From assembly GCF_030068455.1 (NCBI RefSeq), contig NZ_JAQOSQ010000001.1, positions 434,001-498,000 on the forward strand: a stretch of DNA of 64,000 nt, read 5' to 3'. Positions 1-9,491 of this stretch are shown one piece after another; the first letter of the stretch is position 1; each line of letters begins with the position of its first letter. The translations under genes were made by a program, and so were the position numbers. The notes below the pieces were generated by a model, which saw only the letters and a program-made list of their open reading frames with translations, had not been told where the DNA came from and did no database searches. Source of the DNA: Roseofilum casamattae BLCC-M143 (GTDB lineage Bacteria > Cyanobacteriota > Cyanobacteriia > Cyanobacteriales > Desertifilaceae).

Positions 1-1711
1 CTTGTCGCAATCTTTTCTCGTCGGCAACGATCCATTCAGGCACTTGAGGATCGAGAGAGTAATTAAATTCGATATTTTTCTGAATGGCGCGTACGCGACA
101 AATTTCAGCAACCCCTTGTAATAAGGCGCGTAAGTTAATTTCGTGCGGGTTTAAATCGAGTTTTCTGGCTTCGATCTTTGCGAGATCGAGAATATCGTTA
201 ATTAAGGTGAGCAAATGAGTCGCGCATTCATGAATAATGTTAATTCCATTTTGTTCTTTCTCTGCTAGGTTTGAGGAACGCTGCAAGATTTGCGTATATC
301 CTAAAATTCCATTGAGTGGGGTGCGGAGTTCGTGGCTCATATTTGCCAGAAATTCACTTTTAGCTGAGTTGGCAGAATCGGCGGCTTCTTTGGCTTCTTT
401 GAGTTCAAACGTGCGCAGGGCGACTCGAATTTCTAGCTCTTCATAGGATTGGCGGAAGCGAGCTGCCATTGTATTAAAAGAATCAGCAAGAATCTCCAAT
501 TCGCGAATGTGCGGAAATCGAGTGGTTTGAGTCGGAAGAACGCGCTCTAAATCTCCGGTAGAAATTCCTTGTAATGCTTCAATGACATTGAGGATGGGTT
601 TGGAAATCCAGCGGGAGCTGACTAATGCGAAACTGCCGGCAACGATCGAGGCGATAAAACAGAATAAAATCGTGTTGCGAATATTGTCGTGACTGAATTC
701 GAGAAAGTCGATATCGGGAATAATGACGGCGATCGCCCATTGAAGATCGCGATCGCCATCTGCTACCGTCATGGGAGTTATGCTGACCCAATAGTTTTGG
801 TGCTTGAAGAGAACATCGAGTTGATGATTGCCATCGATCGCATTCCAGTCACCCACAGCGGACTCAACCTGTCGCGCGATCGTTCTCAGCAGCGCATGAG
901 AGCTGCGATTAACTGGAGTTAATGGCGAGTCGGGTTCCGGAATCGAACTGGCGATCGCGTATCCTTGGCCATCGATAATAAATGCTTGTCCCGATTCTCC
1001 AATGTCTAAACCTTGCAGAAACTGACTCATCTCGGACAGCTCAATGGTGCTGTGTAGGACGCCGAACAACCGGTTTTGACTGTCATATAACGGGTGGCTC
1101 GCCGTCAGTTGTAACGGGCCATTTCCCTGCAGTTCTCGACTCCAAACCGGTATTTTTTCTGCCGTTGCTTGTCGATACCCAGACTGTTTGCGAATGTCGA
1201 ACCCCGATTGTTTAATAGTCTCAGTGGTTAGATTTCCCAGGGGATCGAGAATATTAATAATTAATTGGTCGGGGCGATTGGGATGGGTGACTAACCATCG
1301 TAATGAGCCATCGTCTCGGTCTCGAGCAATCCCGTAATAATTTCCGGTTGAGGCGACCCATCCAAGGTTTGCAATACGGGGAAAGAGTTGAATTTGCTGC
1401 CATAAATATCCTCGTGTTGCTGAGGGATTATTGGGATTAATCTGACCGCTAGCGATCGCTCTGGCATTGAGCTGATTAATTAAATCTGTAGCGCTGAGAT
1501 AGCTCTGGAGGCGATCGTCAATCCGAGCCGTTAACTCGCTTCCTAATTTGGCTCTGACGCTGGTGATTGCGCTCTGTCCGTTTTGTAAAGAGAACCAACC
1601 CGTTAAACCCACAGCAGCAAACATCTGTACCAGAAATGGAACGATCGGAATCCAACCAAGGGGGAGTTGTCTGGGTTCGGCGGATACAGGCGATTTAAGT
1701 TTCCCTGGCAT
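1..1711 (-). CDS. Cache/HAMP sensor histidine kinase (3' end outside window)
   Basis: The reading frame is open from an ATG at 1711 to the window edge, giving about 570 residues; the C-terminus is missing. It has an N-terminal membrane segment (about residues 20-42), a long extracytoplasmic dCache-like sensor (about 60-340, with [15 protein letters not shown] typical of Cache domains), a second membrane segment (about 345-365), a HAMP linker, a short helical region and a HisKA domain with the H-box [15 protein letters not shown], the phospho-acceptor being His460. The start of the N-box region (VADEKRLRQ) is just visible at the edge. It should sense a small extracellular ligand and pass phosphate to a response regulator; the missing part would hold the ATPase domain and perhaps receiver domains (hybrid kinase). 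No strong ribosome-binding site precedes the ATG. Ligand and partner are unknown. Confidence 0.88.
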   Translation of the reverse strand, partial: MPGKLKSPVSAEPRQLPLGWIPIVPFLVQMFAAVGLTGWFSLQNGQSAITSVRAKLGSELTARIDDRLQSYLSATDLINQLNARAIASGQINPNNPSATRGYLWQQIQLFPRIANLGWVASTGNYYGIARDRDDGSLRWLVTHPNRPDQLIINILDPLGNLTTETIKQSGFDIRKQSGYRQATAEKIPVWSRELQGNGPLQLTASHPLYDSQNRLFGVLHSTIELSEMSQFLQGLDIGESGQAFIIDGQGYAIASSIPEPDSPLTPVNRSSHALLRTIARQVESAVGDWNAIDGNHQLDVLFKHQNYWVSITPMTVADGDRDLQWAIAVIIPDIDFLEFSHDNIRNTILFCFIASIVAGSFALVSSRWISKPILNVIEALQGISTGDLERVLPTQTTRFPHIRELEILADSFNTMAARFRQSYEELEIRVALRTFELKEAKEAADSANSAKSEFLANMSHELRTPLNGILGYTQILQRSSNLAEKEQNGINIIHECATHLLTLINDILDLAKIEARKLDLNPHEINLRALLQGVAEICRVRAIQKNIEFNYSLDPQVPEWIVADEKRLRQ

Positions 1712-1925
1712 GAAAGGCGTTGAAGAGAGGAGAAAACAATAGATGCCATTGTAGTCGATTGGCGATCGGCTTTATTACAGTCTGAGTGAAAGACAATTAA
1801 ATTTACATGCATCATTTTTTCTCTAGAATAAGGGAAAAGAGGGAGGAAGAAGTGTTCGAGGCGAACAATATCAGAGTTAAGGTGAATGTTTCCTCCCAGA
1901 GACCATCCCAACATGGCTGATTCCC

Positions 1926-3182
1926 TTACGAATTGGATTGGTTGCGAGTTTTCCAAGCCCACTCGAGTAATTTGTTCCACCGTTTTTGCAGTTGTTTGGG
2001 AGTGCAGCGCAGTGTGGTAGCAATTTGTGCATCCTCAATTCCAGCTTGTTTCAGTTGGAATAATTGCTGTTGCTCGGGCGCGAGGGCATTGAAGAAGGCT
2101 TGCCATTTGGAGGGAGACATGCCCAGATTTTGATCCAAATCTGCTCCTAACCATTGGTGGACTAAGTGCCAGTTGTGCAAGCGAGAGAATTTTTCGACAT
2201 GGTACTTGAACCGTTGTTGTAAATAGTCCCGTTGCCGAGGAGTCAGTCCCAAGGTTTCGTCAATCTCGGTTGCGGAGAAATCTTGCAGTTTCAGCTTCAG
2301 GTAGTCAACGCAGTCGAATTGTTCTTGCTCTTGCAGGTATTGGGTTAACTCGCGAATGACGCGATCGCGCAGGACGGAGTCGGAAGGATCGATGGCTCCA
2401 GCAACCATTTTCTCGCGAATTTGGTGCAGTGCGGGGTCGCGGCTGTATTGTTGTGCTTCTTCTCCTTTTCCAGACTCGACTGCCATTTCGATATCAACTG
2501 ACATTTCTTGGGGCAAGCGGCGGGAGAAGTTTTGCGCTCTCAGGACAATTAACCGTTGGGCAACGCCACCAGGGAGTCCGATGCGTCGTTTAGCATACTG
2601 TTCGGTGAATGCCATGTACTCGGCTAATTCCAAACGAGTGCGAGGGCTGTATTCGGGAGCCACATCATTTTCGCGACGGAAGGCTTTCAAGGTTTCGACA
2701 TAGAAGCTTTGCATGAAGTCTTCAATTAAGTTATAACGAGCCTTGAATCCTAAGCGAGCGCCGCTTTTGGCAATATGGCGGTAAACCATGACGCTGAGGT
2801 TACCGTGCAGTTCGCTACGACCTTGGTAGGAACCGAGCTGATAGTAATGCAAGCATTTTTCGACGCGGTTGTTGCCTAGGGTTTGTTGCCAAGACTTAAT
2901 GACTCCAGATTTTTGAATGCGATCGCTTTTCAGGCAAATTCGATCCACTTCGTTTGCCATGCGATCGGCAACGGAATTGACGGAGCGGCACTTAATCCGG
3001 ATTTGGTTGCGAATTTGCTGGCTGATGTATTCAGTTAAGGCAATGATGTCCATCACCCCATGAGAAGATTGAGAACTCTCCGGAATTTCAGTGGCAGGGG
3101 TTGCAGAATGGTTAAGAGCAGTTAAGCGTTGTCCATTGTCAGACTGATGAGTGGTAGAAGTTATGCAGCTTTGGGTATTCAT
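1926..3182 (-). CDS. HetZ-like regulatory protein
   Basis: A 418-residue soluble protein. The first 40 residues are Ser/Thr-rich and probably disordered. The core from about residue 45 carries the cyanobacterial HetZ-family pattern, including HYYQLGSYQGRSELHGNLS, LIEDFMQSFYVETLKAFRREN and LELAEYMAFTEQYAKRRI. The C-terminus (about 300-410) contains two helix-turn-helix-like blocks (EIDETLGLTPRQRDYLQQRF and AQIATTLRCTPKQLQKRW) resembling sigma-factor region 4, so DNA binding is likely. In heterocyst formers HetZ acts early in differentiation, but homologues also occur in strains without heterocysts, where their role is unclear. The gene stands alone, with a 760-base upstream gap that must hold its promoter. 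HetZ itself and HetZ-related paralogues cannot be told apart by eye. Confidence 0.62.
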   Translation of the reverse strand: MNTQSCITSTTHQSDNGQRLTALNHSATPATEIPESSQSSHGVMDIIALTEYISQQIRNQIRIKCRSVNSVADRMANEVDRICLKSDRIQKSGVIKSWQQTLGNNRVEKCLHYYQLGSYQGRSELHGNLSVMVYRHIAKSGARLGFKARYNLIEDFMQSFYVETLKAFRRENDVAPEYSPRTRLELAEYMAFTEQYAKRRIGLPGGVAQRLIVLRAQNFSRRLPQEMSVDIEMAVESGKGEEAQQYSRDPALHQIREKMVAGAIDPSDSVLRDRVIRELTQYLQEQEQFDCVDYLKLKLQDFSATEIDETLGLTPRQRDYLQQRFKYHVEKFSRLHNWHLVHQWLGADLDQNLGMSPSKWQAFFNALAPEQQQLFQLKQAGIEDAQIATTLRCTPKQLQKRWNKLLEWAWKTRNQSNS

Positions 3183-3944
3183 TACTTAATCTCCTTTGGG
3201 GTGAATGCACCGGTTGTCGGACAGTCGCTTCGGTTGAATCCCTTGCGCTGTCTATATTCTGACTTTAGGGGGCTTGCCTGAAAATCTGGGGGTTTGCTGT
3301 GGCACTACTGCGATCGGGCTGGTTGCAGCGGCGATCGCTCGTTGCAGTCGGATCTGGAGGTTGCAGCCAGTACTCCAATCTCGAAAAACCTTATCCCATC
3401 TATAGTTGAAGCCGTTTGTCGTTCCATTTTTTACGGAAATGAAACCTCAGAACTGGAAGAATGACTCAGTGGACAATTCCACGAGTGGTTTTTGGGCGCG
3501 ATGCCCCAGGAAATAGAGAATAATTCTGAGTGCCGTTGAAGAGGGCGGAACTGGGGAATAGATTTGTAGATGCGATGACGATCGTTCCCAATGTGCTGCC
3601 CTGATGGTTTGCCCTGATGTTGTTTTGCGATGCAATACGGCCGGTTTTCTTGCTATCTCTTGTTCGTTCCCTAAGGGAAGTCATCAGGAGACTTTGTCGA
3701 AAACTTGCCCTCCCCCGAGCTGCTTCAGATGCCTAATCCGATGCTGCTGCTCATCTGAGACCTCTGGAACCTCTCTTTAGTTCCAGTGGATGGTTGGAGA
3801 AGATGATGATGAGAATAAGAACCACAGAGGTACGGAGGAAGCGGAGAGGGGTGTTGGTGGGATGTGAAGATTGTTTTAGCTATCTATTTCGATTTAATTG
3901 CTATACTTTGTCGGGGCGATCGCCATGACGATTGCCCCATCGGT
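3183..3944. other. Long intergenic region
   Basis: About 760 bases between the start of the HetZ-like gene and the end of ndhO. Short open frames occur here, but none has a recognisable protein pattern, a ribosome-binding site or cyanobacterial-looking codon use. The part next to 3182 must carry the HetZ-like gene's promoter and 5' leader. A hairpin with 10-bp arms at 3913-3938, built around a HIP1-like core (GGGGCGATCG / CGATTGCCCC), lies just past the ndhO stop and could help end that transcript, although no T-run follows. Purine-rich sequence at 3790-3870 looks like degenerate repeat DNA. Confidence 0.6.
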
Positions 3945-4163
3945 TTAAAATAGTTCTAATTGATCGATGTGCAACCAAATATTGGGAGTCGGTACTTGAC
4001 CGAATTTGACTAATGCATACTCTCCCTTAATCTCCATAATCTCGCCTTTGGTTTCAAAAATATAGGGAGGAAACCGGGTATCGCTAGCAGAGGCTTCTAC
4101 GGAGTTTTCCAGTTGTTCTTGCAGAGCGCGTACCATTGCGCCTTTTTTGATTGCTGCTGCCAT
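3945..4163 (-). CDS. ndhO: NAD(P)H-quinone oxidoreductase subunit O
   Basis: A 72-residue protein matching NdhO, a small peripheral subunit of the cyanobacterial and chloroplast NDH-1 complex, over its whole length. Characteristic stretches are [37 protein letters not shown] and [23 protein letters not shown]-1 sits in the thylakoid membrane and works in respiration, cyclic electron flow around photosystem I and CO2 uptake; NdhO is an oxygenic-photosynthesis-specific subunit of the hydrophilic arm, facing the cytoplasm. Its length is normal for the family. It is transcribed alone, as is usual for scattered ndh genes, with the DALR-domain gene upstream on the same strand about 290 bases away. 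Confidence 0.95.
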   Translation of the reverse strand: MAAAIKKGAMVRALQEQLENSVEASASDTRFPPYIFETKGEIMEIKGEYALVKFGQVPTPNIWLHIDQLELF

Positions 4164-4329
4164 AACCGATTTTAGGATAAATTGCTCAACCCTCTTATCT
4201 TATCCTAAGAGTTACTTCACTAGTGCTTCTGCCGGGGGAACGGGATTATAGGGAGAGAGTTTTTCTCTGCTTGGCTTGCAGCGATCGCATTTAATACTTT
4301 TCTTTGGAAATTTTCCCTTTAAATCAGAA

Positions 4330-4368
4330 AGGACACCGACGACTGGCCGTGTTTCGTCTCGGTGTCCT
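4330..4368 (-). terminator. Hairpin downstream of the DALR-domain gene
   Basis: Perfect 10-bp inverted arms AGGACACCGA (4330-4339) and TCGGTGTCCT (4359-4368). On the minus strand the hairpin lies about 85 bases past the stop of the DALR gene and is followed by TTTCTGATTT, a weak T-rich tail. It may be a terminator or a 3'-end stabilising hairpin. Confidence 0.4.
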
Positions 4369-4452
4369 TACTGGTTCGCTCCTCACACGCTTGCCAATAT
4401 AGCGCACTCGACTGGGTTTGTCATCCCTCCTGCAAAAAAATTTTTGCTCCCC

Positions 4453-5283
4453 CTACAGTTCGTCTGGGGCATGGAGATTCAACCCGCGCTCTAGCAAGCA
4501 TTTGAGCGTTTGGCCGGCCACAGAGCTTACGGCCAAACGTCCTATAGCTAATGTCGGATTCTCTTGCAGAATAGTTCCCCAAATCCGACAATGGCGATCG
4601 CACCTCATCCAATCTTCGCTCAACCGTTGCGTCAGTTGTGCCACCCGGTTGCGAGAGGGACGAGTTGGAGCAATGCTGAGGGTATCGACAATATGCAATA
4701 GGCTGACAATTAATTGCCGCTCGGCAGGATGATGCAGTTGCAATATGCCATTGCGCAACCAAGGAACGGGAGATGGGGAGTGCCAAGCTAAGGAAACCGG
4801 ATCGCAAATGATATCCTTGCGATCGCAAGCCAAACGCAGCAGAGCGCAACAGCGAGCGCGAGCGGCTTGCCAGGTAAAGACTTGGGGAGCATTTGGATCG
4901 ATGCTAGAGCACCACTGGGGATGGATGGCGAAGGGGTTGTCCAGATGGGCTTGTAGCCAAGTTGCGATCGCTTCATCTCTGAGATGCCACTCGATCCAAC
5001 CCGATGGTGCCATAACTATTTTCCCATCGGAGAATGTTCTTTGGGCGAGCAAGCGTTCGGCAATGTTTGCTGCCGAGTGAGAACTGCGAGCTGCTAATGC
5101 CAGAGCAATGGGCGATCGATAGCCAAATCTTTGGTTTTCTGGGAGTAACTCCACAGAGATCGGCGGACAATTGCCCTCCTCTAATTCTAATCCGGCGAGA
5201 GCGAGCTGTAGCTGGTCTTGTAGTTGTTGGGCGATCGAGAAGCTCATCGTCAAACCGTTCCCATTGCAGTCAGTGTTGGCCAT
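4453..5283 (-). CDS. DALR anticodon-binding domain protein (ArgRS-like, no catalytic core)
   Basis: A 276-residue protein. The N-terminal third resembles the additional domain of arginyl-tRNA synthetase (RFGYRSPIALALAAR). The C-terminal half resembles the DALR anticodon-binding bundle, with an ARARCCALLRLA-type helix and the ending AVSSVAGQTLKCLLERGLNL. The HIGH and KMSKS catalytic signatures of class I synthetases are absent and the length is far below the roughly 580 residues of ArgRS, so this is not an active synthetase. Stand-alone proteins of this type are known in cyanobacteria but have no assigned role; tRNA binding is an inference. The start is uncertain: a second in-frame ATG at 5247 would remove 12 residues, and neither has a clear ribosome-binding site. 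The nearest gene upstream is the TPR-CHAT gene on the same strand. Confidence 0.7.
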   Translation of the reverse strand: MANTDCNGNGLTMSFSIAQQLQDQLQLALAGLELEEGNCPPISVELLPENQRFGYRSPIALALAARSSHSAANIAERLLAQRTFSDGKIVMAPSGWIEWHLRDEAIATWLQAHLDNPFAIHPQWCSSIDPNAPQVFTWQAARARCCALLRLACDRKDIICDPVSLAWHSPSPVPWLRNGILQLHHPAERQLIVSLLHIVDTLSIAPTRPSRNRVAQLTQRLSEDWMRCDRHCRIWGTILQENPTLAIGRLAVSSVAGQTLKCLLERGLNLHAPDEL

Positions 5284-5344
5284 ATTGTCTCATATGTGCT
5301 ACAAAGAGGTGCGATCGCGGTAAAGATGGGAAAGGACTCACCAT

Positions 5345-8233
5345 TTATTGACGATCGCTTGCCGATGCAAGAGGATTCCATTCTCCTTGTAAGGTAAAGG
5401 ATGCCCAATAATAGGGTTGTCGCCATTGGGAGTTTTGCAATAGTTCTAGTTGTGCTTGTCGCAACGCTTCAGGAGGAGACATTTCTTGTTGCAAGAGATT
5501 TCGATAAAATGCGATCGCCAACTGCGCCGTTGCTTCATCATCTACGCTCCACAAACTCACTGCCAACCGAGGCGCTCCTGCATACATAAACCCTCGAGTT
5601 AACCCCACCAGTCCTTCACCGCGAATTTCTTTACCCAAACCCGTCTCGCAAGCACTTAATACGATTAACTCGGCAGGGAGATTGAGATTAAAGACTTCAT
5701 GCAAGCGCAAAAATCCGTTCAAGGGGTTGCCGTCGGGATTTACTAGAGAAAAGACTAATCCAGATAAGGCAGGATTGGTACTATTGAGTAATCCGTGAGT
5801 AGCAAAATGAACGATTTGATAGTCGGAAAGTTGCGCGCTCGTGGCTAACTCTCGACTCGCTTTAAACCCGAATCCTTGCAAGCTTTCCTCCGCAGGAACT
5901 AAATCGAGGATGGTTTCTGCTTCCTGTTGCGTATAGGGCAAACGGTCAAATAAAACACCAGACTCGCGCGCCGATCGCTCCAAGTCTGGTGGCAGCACTG
6001 GTGTGATATCTTCCTCTGATGATATCACTCTCGTGTCATTTTGTCCAAATACCGGATCGGCGAGAATGGCTAGGGTTTTTGCGGCTGGAGTTCGCTGCTG
6101 GGTATCTCGGCGCAAGAGAGCTACTGTCGAGGCTGAGGGGAGATGCACCAACTCGTGGCTGGCAATTAATGGAGTGTATTCGGGAGTCTTGGGAACGGAA
6201 AGCGCGGCAAAGGGAATGTATTGCAGAGCGCCATGAGCGACGATCGCCAATCGTTTATTTTGCAAGCGATCGCCAACCGGTGCTAAAATTTGCTCGCTCA
6301 GCTCCATAGCCAGATTTTCGCTAATTTTGCGGCGAATGCGTTGGCGAGGAATAATAATGCTATCGCGAAATTGGCGGGCTAGGGTTTCTACGTCCTCTCG
6401 TGGGGGAAGTTCGTAGCTGGTTATTTCTGTGGAACTGACTGCCCAAAGATAACTGCGTTCTGCTCCGAGAAAGTATTCCAAAAGAATGGTATCCGAGTCG
6501 AGCACTTGCTGTTGGATTTGTGCCAAACTTAACGGTTGCGGTTGGGTGAGAGCAGCATAGCGAGGGCTAGAGGCGCGGATGAGCGCTTGTATTCCGCGAT
6601 ACCGATCGAGCAGGAGTTTAATCTCCGTAGCGATCGCATCGGCTTGCTGTTTCGTATGAGGACGGCTGAGAATGTCGATCCGTCGCTCTTCTTTCAGGTT
6701 CAGTTGTTGCTGTAACATTTGTTTTTGTTGCAACAATCCGGGAGCCACCCCAGCGCTCACGTCTCCTTGAGCTTCCGCTAAGATATCTAAGAGCGATCGC
6801 GCTCTGGCTTGTTCGCTTACCTGCAATGCTCGAGCATCGTATCCTTGTTCGGGAAACTGCCGGTGCAGTTGCATGAGCAAATCGATGTAGAGTTCGTAAT
6901 AATCTTGTTTCGCGGCAAAAAAGCTGGTGCGCAACTCTTGACTGGCCACATTAATGCGCAAATCTTCGATAATTGCGATCGCCGGTTGCAAGGTTTCCAG
7001 CGCCGTTTCTAGCTCGCCTTCGGTTTGTTGCACTTGTGCGATACGATACAAACTTAACGCGGCTTTCGGGCGATCGCCAATTTCTTCGCGAATCTGCAAC
7101 GCTTGTTGATAATAGTCTAAGGCTTGCTGAGATTCTCCGCGATTGGCATAGACATAACCCAGATTATTCAGCGTACTTGCTTTTCCTTTGCGATCGCCAA
7201 CTTCTTCCCATAAGGGTAGAGCGCGCTCGTAATAAGGCAAAGCGCGATCGAACTGCCGCCGCGCTGCATAAGCATAACCGATATTATTCAACGTCGTCGC
7301 CGTCCCCGGAATATCTCCCACCTCTTCCCATAACGGTAAAGCGCGCTCGTAATAAATCAGCGCCTGTTGTCGCAATTCGATCGCATCATAATAAAGTCCG
7401 ATATTATTCAACGTGCGCGCCATACCCAACTTGTTGTCTAGCTCCTTATACGTCGCCAGCGCTCGTTCGTAAGCGTCCACCGAACGCTCGTAGTCCCCTA
7501 AATGGTCGTAAATAACGCCAATATTATTCAGCGTCGTGGCTTCCCCATAACCATCTTCCACCTCTCGCCATAAGGGCAGCGCGCGGTTGTAGCGATCTAA
7601 GGCTTCCTGATATTTTCCCAGGCGATCGTAAACGACTCCGATATTATTAAACGTATAAGCCGCTCCTCCCACATCTTCCAAATCTTGATAATGTACCAAA
7701 GCTTGGCGATACACCTCGAGAGCGGGTTCCATTTCTCCCTGAATTTGATAAATTAAGCCCACTTGGTTTAAGCTATCGGCCGAGCCAATGCGATCGCCAG
7801 TTGCGTCGTATAGCTCTACTGCTTCCTTGCCATAGTCCAGCGCCGTCGGTAACTGGCCGATATTCTTATAAATAATTCCCAATAATAAAGCACTTAACGC
7901 CGATTGAGATTGGTTTTCCTGCTCTCGATACAACTCGTAAGCAGTTTCTAACTGTGGAATGGCTTGCTTAAATGTTTCTAAAGTTCCTTGCTGATACAAC
8001 TCCAGTCCTTCAGCGAATGCGGAGTCAGCTTGGTTCGTTGCATCTGGAGCTTGTCCGAGGAGTTGGCGCTCTGGCGAGAAAGTAGTAAAAATCTGCTGTT
8101 GTCGCGATCGCCAAAACCGATCGCCCGAAGTTGCCGAAAATGCTACAGCCGCTGCATCCTGAGACATTGAGGCACTGAGAAGAGCGCAGGTTGTAAGAGT
8201 GAAGAAACCTAGCATGGATATCATCAGTCCCAT
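5345..8233 (-). CDS. TPR-CHAT caspase-like protein, exported
   Basis: A 962-residue protein. A hydrophobic N-terminus (MLGFFTLTTCALLSASMS) looks like a signal peptide. About nine TPR units follow (about residues 70-430), most with the LNNIG...YDRLGKYQEALDRY pattern of the kinesin-light-chain-like class. A helical region leads to a CHAT domain (about 640-955). The caspase-like dyad is present: His813 in VHFATHGLL and Cys862 in VLSACETGLG, followed by GLVGLTRGFMYAGAPRLAVS. CHAT domains are caspase-like peptidases or inactive relatives, and the TPR part probably binds partners. The gene is divergent from the FecR-domain gene, a common cyanobacterial neighbourhood. TPR-CHAT proteins also serve as proteases in some type III CRISPR systems, but exported cyanobacterial members like this one are numerous and mostly unconnected to CRISPR. 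Substrate unknown. Confidence 0.88.
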   Translation of the reverse strand: MGLMISMLGFFTLTTCALLSASMSQDAAAVAFSATSGDRFWRSRQQQIFTTFSPERQLLGQAPDATNQADSAFAEGLELYQQGTLETFKQAIPQLETAYELYREQENQSQSALSALLLGIIYKNIGQLPTALDYGKEAVELYDATGDRIGSADSLNQVGLIYQIQGEMEPALEVYRQALVHYQDLEDVGGAAYTFNNIGVVYDRLGKYQEALDRYNRALPLWREVEDGYGEATTLNNIGVIYDHLGDYERSVDAYERALATYKELDNKLGMARTLNNIGLYYDAIELRQQALIYYERALPLWEEVGDIPGTATTLNNIGYAYAARRQFDRALPYYERALPLWEEVGDRKGKASTLNNLGYVYANRGESQQALDYYQQALQIREEIGDRPKAALSLYRIAQVQQTEGELETALETLQPAIAIIEDLRINVASQELRTSFFAAKQDYYELYIDLLMQLHRQFPEQGYDARALQVSEQARARSLLDILAEAQGDVSAGVAPGLLQQKQMLQQQLNLKEERRIDILSRPHTKQQADAIATEIKLLLDRYRGIQALIRASSPRYAALTQPQPLSLAQIQQQVLDSDTILLEYFLGAERSYLWAVSSTEITSYELPPREDVETLARQFRDSIIIPRQRIRRKISENLAMELSEQILAPVGDRLQNKRLAIVAHGALQYIPFAALSVPKTPEYTPLIASHELVHLPSASTVALLRRDTQQRTPAAKTLAILADPVFGQNDTRVISSEEDITPVLPPDLERSARESGVLFDRLPYTQQEAETILDLVPAEESLQGFGFKASRELATSAQLSDYQIVHFATHGLLNSTNPALSGLVFSLVNPDGNPLNGFLRLHEVFNLNLPAELIVLSACETGLGKEIRGEGLVGLTRGFMYAGAPRLAVSLWSVDDEATAQLAIAFYRNLLQQEMSPPEALRQAQLELLQNSQWRQPYYWASFTLQGEWNPLASASDRQ

Positions 8234-8402
8234 GGTTACGGACTGTCGATCGTCAATCGTGAACCCAGTATAACGGGAGAGGAAAGGCTGGTTCTTTTAA
8301 TGTAGCCGACGGCGATAAATTATCCCGATTATTCCAGAAGCTGGCGAACAAGCAAACATATTTTAGGGTGCGATCGCTTGTTCTGTTCTTTACTATATAT
8401 AT

Positions 8403-9491
8403 GTGATGACCCGATACTTTAATCCCGACCGCGTAAAACCCCTAAACTATGTGACTCGTTGGGGAATTTCTCTGGCATTGTTGGCGCCTTCGTTCCTCGC
8501 GGAAGCCAGTTATGCCAGTTCTCCAGAAGAATCTTTAGAACCCGCAACTGCTAAATCGACGCAGATTCAGTTAAAAGCAGGGGAGAGCTTGTCTTGGACT
8601 TCAGGAGGTTTGGCGCAAGCGCTGTCGCCTCCGGATGCGTTTGCTCCGGATGTTTACTTAGCTCAAAGTGCTTTAGGGCGATCGCTCACCATTGAAGAAA
8701 TTAAAGGAACCGTGTTGCTCAACGGCCAACCCGCTCGCGTCGGCGACCAACTCACGAGTGCGGATGATGAAATTGTTACGGGCGATCGCTCTACAGTGCG
8801 GTTGCGCATTGACAGCCAGATTGGTGTCGTGGAACTCGCACCCCGCACTACGTTTCGCGTCGATACCTTGTCGGGAGGCGATCGTCCCATCAGCGGCTTT
8901 TACATTCCCCTCGGACGGGCGCGATTTTCCATTTCCAAGTTTGTGACCGATCCCGATCGCTTGTTAGGACGAGAAGATTACCCTATTGCCAGTTTAACCG
9001 CGAAGCAGTTAGAGCGGGAGCAACTCCTGGCGCAAACTGCTACCGAAACTGCACCGGTACGAGTACGAACTCCCGCAGGGGTGGCTGGGGTGCGCGGAAC
9101 CTCCTTTGGGGTGAATGTGGGACCGACGGGTAAAACTGGAATTACCACCCTCGATGGGGTGGTTGGCGTCTTTAGCCAAGGCACGGAAGTCTTGGTTAAT
9201 CCCGGATTTTATGCCGTCATTAATCCCGGCGAACCGCCTACCGTTGAAAAAATTACTCCCGAGTTGTCTATCCTGCGGTTGCGCGCTATTGCGAGAGCGG
9301 GCGCTGGAGTGCGCATTGTCGGGCGGGCCGATCCCATGGATTTGGTGTATGTTAACGGTCGAGAAGTACCCACCGATCCCGACGGTAAGTTCTCAATTGT
9401 AGTTCGTTCCGGCGATCGGGTTCGCATTACCTTGAGAGGTCCTTCCGTGCGCGAGCGTCGCTACAACTTCAGCGTTAATCTCAGCGATTAA
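8403..9491 (+). CDS. FecR-domain protein, exported
   Basis: A 362-residue protein with an N-terminal hydrophobic segment (WGISLALLAPSFLAEASYA) that fits a signal peptide cleaved after AxxA. A FecR domain covers about residues 95-260: IEEIKGTVLLNGQPARVGDQ, a VRLRIDSQIGVVELAP strand and RVRTPAGVAGVRGTSFGV. The C-terminus (about 300-360) looks like a small beta-sandwich (VYVNGREVPTDPDGKFSIVV). In cyanobacteria such FecR proteins are found beside CHAT and CHASE2 genes rather than iron-uptake sigma factors, so a periplasmic scaffold or sensing role with the divergent TPR-CHAT protein is plausible but unproven. The start is GTG at 8403 or the adjacent ATG at 8406. The CRISPR leader begins directly after the stop codon. 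Confidence 0.85.
   Translation: MMTRYFNPDRVKPLNYVTRWGISLALLAPSFLAEASYASSPEESLEPATAKSTQIQLKAGESLSWTSGGLAQALSPPDAFAPDVYLAQSALGRSLTIEEIKGTVLLNGQPARVGDQLTSADDEIVTGDRSTVRLRIDSQIGVVELAPRTTFRVDTLSGGDRPISGFYIPLGRARFSISKFVTDPDRLLGREDYPIASLTAKQLEREQLLAQTATETAPVRVRTPAGVAGVRGTSFGVNVGPTGKTGITTLDGVVGVFSQGTEVLVNPGFYAVINPGEPPTVEKITPELSILRLRAIARAGAGVRIVGRADPMDLVYVNGREVPTDPDGKFSIVVRSGDRVRITLRGPSVRERRYNFSVNLSD

Noticed and set aside
3447-3684. Two overlapping minus-strand frames in the gap before ndhO
   Set aside because: Low-complexity composition, no family pattern and no ribosome-binding site.
5345-8233. TPR-CHAT protein as a Csx29-like CRISPR protease
   Set aside because: It has a signal peptide, a FecR neighbour and the widespread cyanobacterial layout, and no gRAMP/Cas7-11 gene is present; kept only as a low-weight finding.
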